DNA from: Spirodela intermedia
Taxonomy: Eukaryota; Streptophyta; Magnoliopsida; Alismatales; Araceae
DNA: 64,000 nt
Reading direction: 5' to 3'
Assembly (NCBI GenBank): GCA_902729315.2
Contig: LR746273.1
Coordinates: forward strand, 191,001-255,000
Part shown: positions 55,388 to 64,000 of the stretch, in pieces
Position numbering within the stretch: position 1 is the stretch's first letter
Layout: each line of letters opens with the position of its first letter
Program-made: the position numbers and the translations under genes
Notes under the pieces: generated by a model
Seen by the model: only the letters and a program-made list of their open reading frames with translations
The model's database searches: none
What the model was told of the DNA's origin: nothing

Positions 55388-57994
55388 TGCAACAATGAAG
55401 GCTTCATCTTCTATTTTCATGTATGAACCAGTGCAATCGAGCTGCTATCTCCTTCTTCCTGTACGATCGCGATGATCATGGACGAGGGTTCTATCTAATA
55501 AACATGAACGGAGGTTTTTCTTTCTGCCGCGTCCCTCGTTGCAGCGGCATGAAGATACCAAAAATCGCTACGCCGAAAGTCGAATCCCAAAACCCAAACT
55601 TTTAACCAAAAATCGTGGAGCTAGAGACGATAATTCGTTGAACCAGAGGTCAGATCCAAACTCCCCCTTCCCCCGCCCCTCTTCTTCCCCCTTCCCCCGC
55701 CGAAAAGATTATGCAGACAATCGAGGTCCATCAGAGTAGTTACTTCAGACGAAGGATCCCATGCTTCGGGAACTCTTCTGGATGCCCATGACTTGCCGAG
55801 CTTTGATGCTTCGCATCACGAAGACTTCGTTTAATAGTTTCCATATATCGCAAGAGCCGTGAAATGAGAGTGCGACTGATTCGCCATTTTGATGATCCAA
55901 GAGAGACCAAAATCCTTGTCTTACTTTCAGTCTCACTGGCGATGCCCATGAAAGGTTCCAAGACGTCATCTAAAACCCAAGGGTTGAGAAGAAGAAGAAG
56001 AAACATTAAGAACTCCTGGTTGCTCGGCTCAGAAGATCGGGGACTGGCCGGCAGCAGGTTCACATCTTGCCCTTCCAGGCGTCATTGAGAACTCCTGGTT
56101 GCTCGTCACCTAGGTGAGCAATGAGAAGCGATGATAGTTTTCCTTCCTCTAAACTCTGCTCTTCAAAACGCGTAAACAGACCGCAGAATCCGCAGACTTC
56201 CTGGAGACGCATGCTCCACTTTCGCTCCTGCTGGCGGGGCCATTTCCGTGGATCACTTGCTTTCGGCGCCGGCTTTTCCTCCATCAAACGTATGGCCGAG
56301 GACCGTAGATCGTCAGTGATGTTAATGTTTTCTCGTGAGTTTCGAGTGACTAGCTTGAACACATTTTTCTCTTCCTGGTTTGTTCGGTTCTCCATGCACT
56401 CCTTTCTTTGGCATGCAAATTTCATGCGACTTCACCATTTTTCCGCTGCACCGCCCTCGTCCAGAGGTGTCCCAGCGCCCATCGACCAGCGGCTGCTTTC
56501 ACTTTCCTCTCCCTCTTGGGCTCCGGCTTCCCCACTGGAACGCTGTGCTTCTGCTTCTGTCTCGACATTTCTCTAGACGATGCGAGGGGAGATACGCTGG
56601 GTCAAAAGAAGGGCGGAACTCCGTGGTTAGCCACCTCGTCCCCTTCTTCTGGAGGTTCTGCAGCCTCCTGGCCCTTCCGGAACGGGTCGCTGGCTCAGGG
56701 GAGGGGAAGGCGGCGGGGCACCCATGGACGACTCTTCTTTTTCTTCTTGCCCAGCGACACCCGTCGCATTGCCGGGAGAGATACTGATGGGACGCTGGCG
56801 GACCAGGGACAACCCCGGCGCCGAACGTCCTGACCTTAAACCACCGATAAACGTCTCCGGTTCGACGCGAGCGTAAACAGGAGGAGACAGGACACCGTTA
56901 ACCACCGAAAGCATGGGCCAATCAGCCACACGACGGTTACAAATAGGAGGCCCCAGCAGGAGAATGGCCCCAGGAGAGAGAGAAGTCGGAAGGACAGGAG
57001 ATTGATCATCTGAGAATTGGGTCGTTTTGTGTTGATTTTCCCTTTCGTCGGTCTTCGATCGACCTCCCTTCTGTCAGTTTTCCCCCCTTCTTCCCGATCG
57101 ATACTCAGGCCGTCCCTGAGTCTTTTGTATTTTGCCCGGCGGCCCCCCGCAGGTTAAATCGATTAAGGAAGAAGTCTTCATTTCCTTCTCACGTTCTCGC
57201 GCGAGGCGTTCTCATTCGGGCCCTCCATCAGATACGTCGAGGCAGAAGCAGAAGCACAGCGTCCCTGGCTGCCGGCGGCGGCGTGGACTTCTGCTACGTC
57301 AGGTGGGAGCAGCAGGGAAGACAATCTACTGGCTCGACGATGCCTCGCGCATTGCCGAGAGATAAGCCGCCCTACAAGCAGCGGCAGCAAACTACCAAAC
57401 CGAATCGCCGGAGGGAGAAGCAGAAGGCGGATTTTCCCACACTCTCCAGCGTCGTCTTCAGCTAACGGTGGCCTATCAACCAACAACAACCCAGCAGCCG
57501 GGCTTGCATTCTTCTGGTTTCGATCTTCCCATCAACCTTAAGGGGGTCTTCATTCTTTCCGCTACAAGATGACAACAATGAGGACGACGACGACGATGCA
57601 AACAAAGAATTGGGGCTATTCGTGGATCTCATTCAACGTCCAAGCATGCGACGTGCTTTCGAGGGCTCCGGCGAGCAGCATCTAGCGGCAACACCAGGCG
57701 CTGGGGATTCCACCGCCGAGTGACGTACGTCACCTCTCTCTCGGGCCAGCCCTGTTTCTGCGTCTGATACCGGACATCATTAGCCCGTTGACCTTGTAAG
57801 AGCCGAGACAACAGAGATGTGACGCTGAAATAAAACCGCATCTCTCCATTCGATTAATCTTTACATCAAGCTATGACTTCCAGTATAATCGACGATGCTC
57901 ACATACAACTTATCATAATCGGATAATTAAAGAAGAGAAGAGAAGAGAACATGTGTTGGAAGGGGGCCCCATTTCTCTTCGGACGAGTCACTGA
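55388..57994. other. Intergenic stretch, no supported gene
   Basis: About 2.6 kb. A 17-nt direct repeat GAACTCCTGGTTGCTCG occurs at 56010-56026 and 56089-56105. Frames at 56060-56425 (minus) and 56121-56833 (plus) are open for over 100 codons, but I recognise none. The GC-rich part 56.4-57.5 kb may hold a promoter or pseudogene. Confidence 0.45.
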
Positions 57995-59911
57995 CTAGCC
58001 ATTGAGCATTTCCTCCATGGGATCATCCTCATTTGATGCTGATACCGGACGCCCAATTGCAGGCGCCGAGGATGCCCTCGAAGATGTCGACAAGCCGCTG
58101 CCCTCCGCCGCCAACGCCTCTGCTGACGCCTTCTCCTTTGCCTTTTTCGCCCTCTGCATTACCTCTTCCTGCACAAAAGCTAGCCTCACTTTATCACAGA
58201 TGGTGTTTAGCAACGACTGTCACAGACGCTAGAACATGGAAAACTGATCTGCTTGACATCAGAGGATGAATGGGTCGAGGGCAACAAGCAGTTCAGTTGT
58301 GCCCTTTTTAACGTTCATAATCCAAAGGGGCGCTTCCAGTCCACACCGAGGATAGCTGGTGATCAAGAATCCATGTGAAGGGCGACAGAGCTAAACTTTC
58401 TAACTGTTTTTTCCATATCCTTCTCTTTCAAACTCATCAACAAAACCTTTCAATCCGCACTGTTATCAGAAAGGGATAGCCCAAGTCTTCCCTGCAATCC
58501 AACCGTTGACTTTTATTTCCGTTAGGGTTAACAATGCGAGAGGGAATGCCCATTTGGAATTCTCCTGTTTTCTGGGCAGCCATCTAAGGGCTACGTTTCC
58601 AAGGAACAATTTCATACGACCCTAAACAAACAATGATGATCTAATGGTGTTGGGCAATGCGTTTGTGAAATAAAAAATGCAACCATAATTCTGCATCTTG
58701 ACCTTCCTTGACTATACCCTGATGCTGCGTATTCGATCTCAATAAATGTTGACTAACAGAGTGTTCCCACAGAAAATGTGCAAACTACCTGGGAAAAAAT
58801 ATGCCTAAATTGAGCTAAATGAAGCACTCTGACCCATGAAGACGATCAACCCCATTCAAATCAACGTATTTAATTTTCAAAATGGCAACATGCGGAAGTA
58901 GACAAACAGTTTTCCTGATTAAAAGTCAACTAGCACTGCTTAAACGTACATATAAAATGCACATTCACCTGGAAATCGAGAACTTGCTTCTGTTGCTCCG
59001 CCTGCCATTGACCAATGACGCTCAAGAACTCCCCCACGTTGGATCCTATTCTCTCATTTATCGCCTCTGCAAGAGCTTTACCCAGGAAGAAGGCATCTAG
59101 AGCAGCTTTGCTATCGTTTTCACCTGAAATATTAAAAGCCCTTAAAAATTAGTCTCTTCCTTCTGCCGCTCTGAAAAATACAAACATATATTACAGATGG
59201 TGCCTCAGGTTAATGGAAAGGGATGAAAAAGCGTAAAAAATAGGCATTTTTAGCAAAGATAATGAAAAGCCCTTCCGAAAACATTCAGATCAACCTGTCT
59301 AATTACTTAACGAAACTAATGAAGCTGCGTAACGGTAAATGGACAGCTGAGGGGAAACGATCACTGATGGGGCGCTGGTATTCCAGCTCGAAGGAAACAG
59401 ATTTGACGCGCCCATCTGGAAACATGCAGGCCCAGTCTCAGAATATCAGAGAAAAACCAAAGCTAGTCGAGATCCATCTTCCTTCCACAGAATAAAATAA
59501 CACAGAACAGAGTCCAACCCAGGAAAAAAAATATTTTTCTTATAAAAATTAAACGAAAGGTTCGTATCACGAAGACCCTGAAGCTTTAGGCCCCATGAGG
59601 GCAATGTTTCAAGGAGGGGAGGGGGGTGGAACGGAAACAAACCGCTTCGGAGGCAACCTCATCAGTTTTTGGCTAGGTGCACGACGAGTGGCAGTACCTG
59701 GGTCAGGCGCCGGCGAACTACCGCCGCCGCTGCTGCTACGGCACCGTACCCTCCTCCGCCGCCGGAAACACGCCGAGTTCTGGAATCGAATACTGGAGCG
59801 GGGAACAGGCGCGGGGCCTCGGGAAGGGAGAAGCTTGGGAGGGGAATGGCGGGTACCGGTGCTCGATGCCAGACTCAGAGATCTCCGGGCGAAGGCTAAA
59901 ACCCCCTCCAT
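57995..59911 (-). CDS. Chloroplast-type protein of unknown function, At4g13200-like
   Basis: Three exons on the minus strand: 59698-59911, 58969-59123 and 57995-58168, totalling 543 nt (180 residues) in phase. The N-terminal exon is Ser/Arg-rich without acids (MEGVLAFARRSLSLASS), as a chloroplast transit peptide would be. Exon 2 encodes the conserved core NDSKAALDAFFLGKALAEAI and NVGEFLSVIGQWQAEQQKQV. Exon 3 continues a helical, charged stretch (EEVMQRAKKAKEKASAEAL) and ends NEDDPMEEMLNG. Core and tail match Arabidopsis At4g13200, annotated as an uncharacterised chloroplast protein found with plastoglobules, as I recall. The core reads as an amphipathic helix or coiled coil. A TGGGCC box at 60141-60146 lies 230 nt upstream. 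The biochemical role is unknown. Confidence 0.88.
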
Positions 59912-60140
59912 TATTCCTCCACTCCCTCCTCCCCTCCTTCGCTGTCCGCCCCTCTCTTCCCAATCCCCTCGCTCTCCCTCGCTTCGTAATTGAGTTTTTT
60001 GCACTGGAGTCCCTGTTATTCTTCTCAATGACGGAAACCCCCTCCCCCTCTGGTGGACACCTTTCTCCGCAGAAATATACGAATAATTGCTAAAATAAGA
60101 TAATAGGGGGTCAATTCGGTCATATTATAGCCCAATTTTG

Positions 60141-60146
60141 TGGGCC
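60141..60146 (-). promoter_or_regulatory. Site-II element
   Basis: TGGGCC inside the palindrome GGGCCC, about 230 nt upstream of the At4g13200-like start codon. Confidence 0.4.
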
Positions 60147-60419
60147 CGAAGTCAACGAATACTATGGGCGTTTTTATTAGCTGGCGGGGCTGACACCCAT
60201 TGGTCAACGGGGGTCAACTTGTTTGGTCCCTTGTGTCCCAACGTTGACCTTTCCAATTTATATTCTAGGAAGACACTACACTGCCGAGATGGGAAACATG
60301 GCATGGTTTGCGGTCCTCTAGAATGTCTCTAATCATGTTGACAAAAATAGTATACAGGAGCCAATCGCTAGCCTAGTCTGACCAGTACCCGTTAGGGAGT
60401 GCAGCTGCCTGTGCATGCA

Positions 60420-60423
<4 letters not shown>

Positions 60424-60485
<62 letters not shown>
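60424..60485. repeat. (CT)n microsatellite, 62 nt
   Basis: A perfect CT run, the longest dinucleotide tract in the window. Confidence 0.97.
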
Positions 60486-60489
<4 letters not shown>

Positions 60490-60806
60490 CTCTCGTTGAC
60501 GGAGGGAGCAGTTGCTTTCGCGGAAGGCGAGAGTGTTGCCCGACCTCCAGCCTGGGCGTCTAAAGGACGGACCTCCGTCACCCCCCACCGCAGGCCTTCT
60601 CCCGGCTTCGATGTCCTCCCGTGCACAACACCGCCGCAGCCGCAGAGGTAGATGGAGAAGGCGAGGGGGAGAAGGATAAGAAGAAGAAGATATGGTGGCG
60701 GGAAAGTCCCTCTCTCTCTCTCTCTCTGTGAAGTGGCTTTCACCCGGGCACACATTAGCGGCGTGAACACGTGATTCAACGTAAAAAAATGGCGTGAAAT
60801 AGAAAA

Positions 60807-60831
60807 TGCGGTGAGCGTGGATCGAACACGC

Positions 60832-60874
<43 letters not shown>

Positions 60875-60879
60875 CCCGC
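60807..60879 (-). tRNA. tRNA-Phe (anticodon GAA)
   Basis: On the minus strand the 73 nt begin GCGGGGATAGCTCAGTTGGG and end CACCGCA. The anticodon loop is CTGAAGA, giving GAA. The sequence equals the plant cytosolic tRNA-Phe as I remember it, including its G-A apposition in the acceptor stem. No CCA is encoded, so it is a nuclear gene. TTTT follows directly on the minus strand and a TTTTTTT run lies 20 nt further, both fitting Pol III termination. Internal A and B boxes are intact (B box GTTCGATCC). Confidence 0.95.
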
Positions 60880-61168
60880 TGTCCAATCCTGGCATATCCT
60901 GATACAACCAGGAGAAGACGTCTTCATAGGATTTTAGGAACTCAATCAAGTCTCGGCGCATTACTCACAAAAGGCGGGGTCAACGACGTGCCGATTTTTT
61001 TTTGTGTTCATCCGATCAAGTTGGTCGAGGGTTCCAAACCTTAGGTTCATTTCTTTACTTTTACTTTTGGTTTTGGGGCCCCGGGTTGAGGAAGAAGCAG
61101 ATAGAGCAAAGCAAAGGAGGGTCTCCTCTTCCTCCGTCCGCTCTTCTCGAAGTGAGCGAATTGCATGA

Positions 61169-61242
61169 GGGCTTATAGCTTAATTGGTTGAAACGTACCG
61201 CTCATAACGGTGATATTGTAGGTTCGAGCCCTACTAAGCCTA
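61169..61242 (+). pseudogene. trnI-CAT: Mitochondrial-type trnI(CAT) in NUMT
   Basis: GGGCTTATAGCTTAATTGG at the 5' end, an ACCGCTCATAACGGT anticodon arm with CAT, a GTAGG/CCTAC T stem and TAAGCCTA at the 3' end followed by encoded CCA. This is the plant mitochondrial tRNA whose CAU anticodon is modified to lysidine to read AUA. The body appears intact, but in the nucleus it lacks the bacterial-type context for expression, so it is listed as a pseudogene. Confidence 0.8.
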
Positions 61243-61946
61243 CCACCCCCTACAGTGACAGTACAGTCGAAGTCCCATCGACCGAAGAAAGAGAAGATAA
61301 GGGCGTCTCGGCTGGGCTTACTACTCGTTATATCCCTGCGTCCTTGCACGGCTCGTCGATTCAAAAGGTAACCGACGGTTCCCGACTTTTTCCGGTTTCC
61401 GCAACCGAAACAATTCTCCGAAGACTTCATCCATAAACCCATTCTTTCTTATTTCAATAGGAGGAGCACGTAGGAATGCCGACCCCTACATAAGCCGCTT
61501 GCCCGCCTCTTTCATTCCTACTGCCTCCTTCGGTGAGTTGTTCCCTTCCCAGTAGAAGGTCTGCTCAGCAAATCAAATGTCAAAAGTCAAGTGAATGTGG
61601 GGGTCTGTCGCCTACCTGCTAGACGTAGCCGCCGGTTGGCTGACCCACTGAATTCCCCTTCTGGGACCCCGGGTTGACCCAGAAGGAATGGAACTACTGA
61701 AGAGTCGTCTGCAGTTCACACTTGGGCAAAGACAACTTACTTTGGAAGCGGAACATGAACCGATTTCAGTTGGGTTCTTATTGAACGTAGCGAAATCAAG
61801 GTTTATGAAAAAGTCCGCAAAGTTTCTATGGTGTTCTAACTTTGTCGGTATTCACATCAAACAACATGAACACAAACGAAATCGTTGAATTTCGTATAGA
61901 ACCATTTCTATTCTTGGAGCTGGTGCTTCAGGAAGAATGTTCTTTT

Positions 61947-62019
61947 GTCCCTTTCGTCCAGTGGTTAGGACATCGTCTTTTTCATGTCGAAGACACGGTT
62001 TCGATTCCTGTAAGGGATA
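61947..62019 (+). pseudogene. trnE-TTC: Damaged mitochondrial-type trnE(TTC) in NUMT
   Basis: GTCCCTTTCGTCCAGTGGTT through AAGGGATA is the plant mitochondrial tRNA-Glu. Compared with the functional sequence as I know it, one T is inserted in the anticodon loop run (TTTTTCATG). The T stem carries two changes that create a G-T and a mismatched pair. It is unlikely to work. Confidence 0.75.
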
Positions 62020-62734
62020 GATATACTTCTTCCCGGCCGGCGGTATCATTGCTGAGTGATCGCTCGCTATGGGGAAAAAGGTGGTCCGGAAGCTTCCTTG
62101 AATTCTCCCAGCAAGCAAGACGAGATGAGATCACCACTTCTCAGTAATAGACTTCCTTGAATTCTTCGCAAGCGCCTTAGAAAGAATTTCAATGCATGCT
62201 TTCTTTCTCTCCTCCCCTCAGCCACACATCTTTTTCGTTCGTCCCCCCTCCCCTTTTATCTATGTCACCGTCTCCTCAATGAGCGTAGATTGATGAAGAA
62301 GGCTTTTGTGCCGGTCGATCTGTATCCTATTCTTCTGGCATAGTTTTGTTGGATCAAAGATCGGCAGGTGATCCGTCCTTTCTCCTCTGCTGTGATTCAT
62401 GCATTCTTCCTTCCACTTACGTGGAATCGACGTTCCAAGGCAGCCAAGAGCCAGGAATAACGGCCGGCATAGAAGTCTCCTGCACGCAAGGAGATGCTGC
62501 TGCCGGATGTCATGGTTTCGGGGCGCCATGATCCTTCTCTCTGGAACAATCGAGGGCACTGACTGACTTCATCAATCATCGCTCAGTGAGTATTAATTGC
62601 CGCCAATAGCGCTTCGCTTGCATGCAAGGCGGCAGCGCCAGGTAGAAACGGCGAAGGAGATGGATTTTTAGTACTGCTGGTACTGGACAAGCTCCAGGGG
62701 AATAATCTCTTTCTAATTTCTGCCTTTCTTTTCC

Positions 62735-62877
62735 ATGACGACAAGGAACGGGCAAATCAAAACTTTCACTTCGAATTCCGGACCTCAACATCCTGCTGCT
62801 CATGGTGTTTCACGATCAGTATTGGAAATGAACGGAGAAGTGGTGGAACGTGCGGAACCACATATTGGATTACTCCA
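62735..62877 (+). pseudogene. nad7: nad7 exon 1 in NUMT (NADH dehydrogenase subunit 7)
   Basis: A 143-nt stretch starting ATG encodes MTTRNGQIK, then [20 protein letters not shown] and [13 protein letters not shown], the N-terminus of mitochondrial Nad7, a core subunit of complex I. Its length matches plant nad7 exon 1 as I recall. It is followed at 62878 by GTGCGGCACG, the start of nad7 intron 1, a group II intron. Serine codons at HGVSRSV are the unedited genomic form. The other four exons are absent, so it is a dead fragment. Confidence 0.88.
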
Positions 62878-63040
62878 GTGCGGCACGAAGCCGCTGACGT
62901 CGAGTAGGCTCCTATGCCGCTAGCTATGCCCTGCTCGGTCCCCCGGCACGGTGGAGGTTCCGTAGCGCGTCATGAGCACCGGGCAGAGGCGCGGGGCGGT
63001 TGAGCAACTAAAGTGAACCGAACTTACTGCTTCAGCTAAT
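62878..63040 (+). other. 5' part of nad7 group II intron 1 in NUMT
   Basis: Begins with the group II consensus GTGCG and continues with GC-rich stem-forming text (GAGCACCGGGCAGAGGCGCG). It is truncated; domains V-VI and exon 2 are not present. The right border is uncertain by about 20 nt. Confidence 0.7.
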
Positions 63041-63061
63041 AAGAGCACAGCGTGCTCCTTC

Positions 63062-63675
63062 TCACAGGCTGATCTCTACGTTATCAATCAACCTCACCTT
63101 TCCAAACCATGCCGCCACGCAGAACACCACCGGGCTCCTTATTCTCTTCACAACTCCAAGATTCTCCTGGTCAACAATCTGCAGAAATAACGAAAGATTT
63201 TATTTTTTTATTTTTCTCAGTAACAAAGGTACCAGGAGCATGAGAATTCTCCTCACCCACTTGATCTGCTGTCTATTATTAAATATATATACAAAAATTA
63301 TTTAATTCTTCGTCCATGGATCTGAAGACTCATCTCTACGGAAGTAACAGGTCTTATTTCTTGATAATTTAATATGAGTCGAAAAATAATTAATTAGCTA
63401 TCAGAGAATGGGACTTAAATGGTCGGTTCCAGGTAGATAAAAGAGAACCTCAGACTGTCAATGAAGAGATCTGTCGCACCGAAAATTTGTGAAGAAATAA
63501 TTATTGAGACAAAAATAACCCACCAAAATTTGTAAAAAATTACCTCTGCGTAGTCAACTCGACCACCCGCCTGAGTTATTGACCGAGTTACTGAAGCCTT
63601 CAAGCCTTCGCAGGAGGTTTCCCCATTTTGAACGGCGACCTTTGCCTTCAAGAGGGACTCACTGATGGACAAGGC
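63062..63675 (-). CDS. panC: Pantoate-beta-alanine ligase (pantothenate synthetase), 3' exons only
   Basis: Two minus-strand exons are visible, 63544-63675 and 63062-63178, in phase with each other; the gene continues beyond the right edge. They encode ALSISESLLKAKVAVQNGE, then AGGRVDYAE, IVDQENLGVVKRIRSPVVF and CVAAWFGKVRLIDNVEISL with its stop. This is the C-terminal (lid) domain of pantothenate synthetase, which joins pantoate and beta-alanine using ATP in vitamin B5 synthesis; the plant enzyme is cytosolic. The catalytic N-terminal domain is outside the window. The stop codon is within about 20-30 nt of mitochondrial-type sequence, so the 3' UTR and polyadenylation signal may come from the insertion. 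Confidence 0.88.
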
Positions 63676-63724
63676 CTGAACAACCAGTCCTTGATATGTG
63701 ATTTCAATCAAGAAGAACAACGGG

Positions 63725-63762
<38 letters not shown>

Positions 63763-63871
63763 TAGTTGAAAAAAATGTCACCGTAGAGTAAATCCTGGAC
63801 GATGCAATGGCATTATAATAAATATCAATATTCAAAGTCTTCATTCAAGCCACATATATTTTTTTAAATAC

Positions 63872-63943
<72 letters not shown>

Positions 63944-64000
63944 ATTGTCATGTTTGGTGTATAGAGTCTAATAAGATGAGTCAATAAAAATAATATAATG
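63676..64000. other. panC upstream intron, partial
   Basis: AT-rich DNA upstream of the panC acceptor CAG at 63676-63678, with (GA)n at 63731-63758, (TA)n at about 63876-63910 and (GA)n at 63911-63939. No exon recognised. Confidence 0.6.
63876..63939. repeat. (TA)n-(GA)n compound microsatellite
   Basis: A TA run passes directly into a GA run. Confidence 0.95.

Larger units (their letters stand above)
59912..60806. other. Upstream region of the At4g13200-like gene
   Basis: About 0.9 kb of promoter space with a site-II box and the 62-nt CT tract. The open frames over the tract are Leu-Ser or Arg-Glu repeats and are not genes. Confidence 0.6.
61070..63050 (+). other. Nuclear insertion of mitochondrial DNA (NUMT)
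   Basis: About 2 kb of mitochondrial-type sequence: trnI(CAT) with encoded CCA, a damaged trnE(TTC) and nad7 exon 1 with the start of its group II intron, all on the plus strand. Sequence between them has mitochondrial intergenic character, with a 66-codon open frame from 61688 whose product I do not recognise. The limits are approximate. The left end is placed before trnI. The right end lies between the nad7 intron text at about 63000 and the pantothenate synthetase stop codon at 63062. tRNA-Phe, a nuclear gene, sits only about 200 nt to the left. Confidence 0.8.

Noticed and set aside
61173..61442. A protein frame antisense to trnI that resembles one at 8297-8581
   Set aside because: The shared LSRxRTYNITV peptide is only the reverse translation of the trnI-related sequence at both places.
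62735..62923. A 62-residue nad7-like protein as a functional nuclear gene
   Set aside because: The frame runs into group II intron sequence and stops. There is no targeting sequence and four exons are missing.
1..64000. CRISPR array, bacterial operons or Shine-Dalgarno sites
   Set aside because: The repeats are microsatellites and retroelement LTRs. All genes are eukaryotic with spliceosomal introns.

Overview
The window is plant nuclear DNA. The evidence is split genes with GT-AG introns, plant-only families (PLS-type PPR proteins, a TDIF/CLE peptide precursor, a COP1-interacting protein 7 homologue, JMJ32), nuclear tRNA genes, LTR retrotransposon debris and a block of plant mitochondrial DNA. 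Strongly GC-rich 5' exons and intronless genes set in AT-rich introns point to a monocot, probably not a grass. That placement is inference; no gene here fixes the species. Long (GA)n/(CT)n tracts are unusually common in the spaces between genes.

Layout. 0-8.3 kb: tRNA-Arg(CCT), an intronless 1,032-residue PPR protein (minus) and the H/ACA snoRNP protein NOP10 (minus) with two telo-boxes upstream. 8.3-16.5 kb: a decayed retrotransposon nest. It holds a short mitochondrial trnI-like fragment, two gag remnants of one family in opposite orientation, and a Ty3/gypsy-type element between two LTRs. 17.8-19.3 kb: a secreted LRR protein of the PII-2 type (plus). 20.0-28.3 kb: a 13-exon CIP7-like gene (minus). 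29.0-30.4 kb: JMJ32/JMJD7-like JmjC oxygenase (minus). 30.7-31.1 kb: a small secreted cysteine-rich peptide (minus). 32.1-34.0 kb: a second PPR gene (minus). 35.7-35.9 kb: a CLE41/44-type TDIF precursor (minus). 36-39 kb: microsatellite-rich spacer. 39.2-42.2 kb: ANKRD13C-like ankyrin/GPCR-chaperone protein (minus). 44-52.7 kb: signal peptide peptidase, 11 coding exons (plus). 54.2 kb: a broken RING-CH exon. 55.1-55.4 kb: a second cysteine-rich peptide gene, paralogous to the one at 31 kb. 58.0-59.9 kb: a chloroplast-type protein like At4g13200 (minus). 60.8 kb: tRNA-Phe(GAA) (minus). About 61.1-63.05 kb: a mitochondrial DNA insertion carrying trnI(CAT), a damaged trnE and nad7 exon 1 with the start of its group II intron. 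63.06 kb to the end: the last two exons of pantothenate synthetase (minus), whose stop codon lies against the mitochondrial insertion.

The genes do not form one pathway; this is an ordinary euchromatic gene neighbourhood. Exon structures were rebuilt by joining frames across GT-AG sites and checking that phase and total length agree. The least familiar item is the pair of ten-cysteine secreted peptides, which share gene structure and cysteine spacing and which I cannot assign to a named family.
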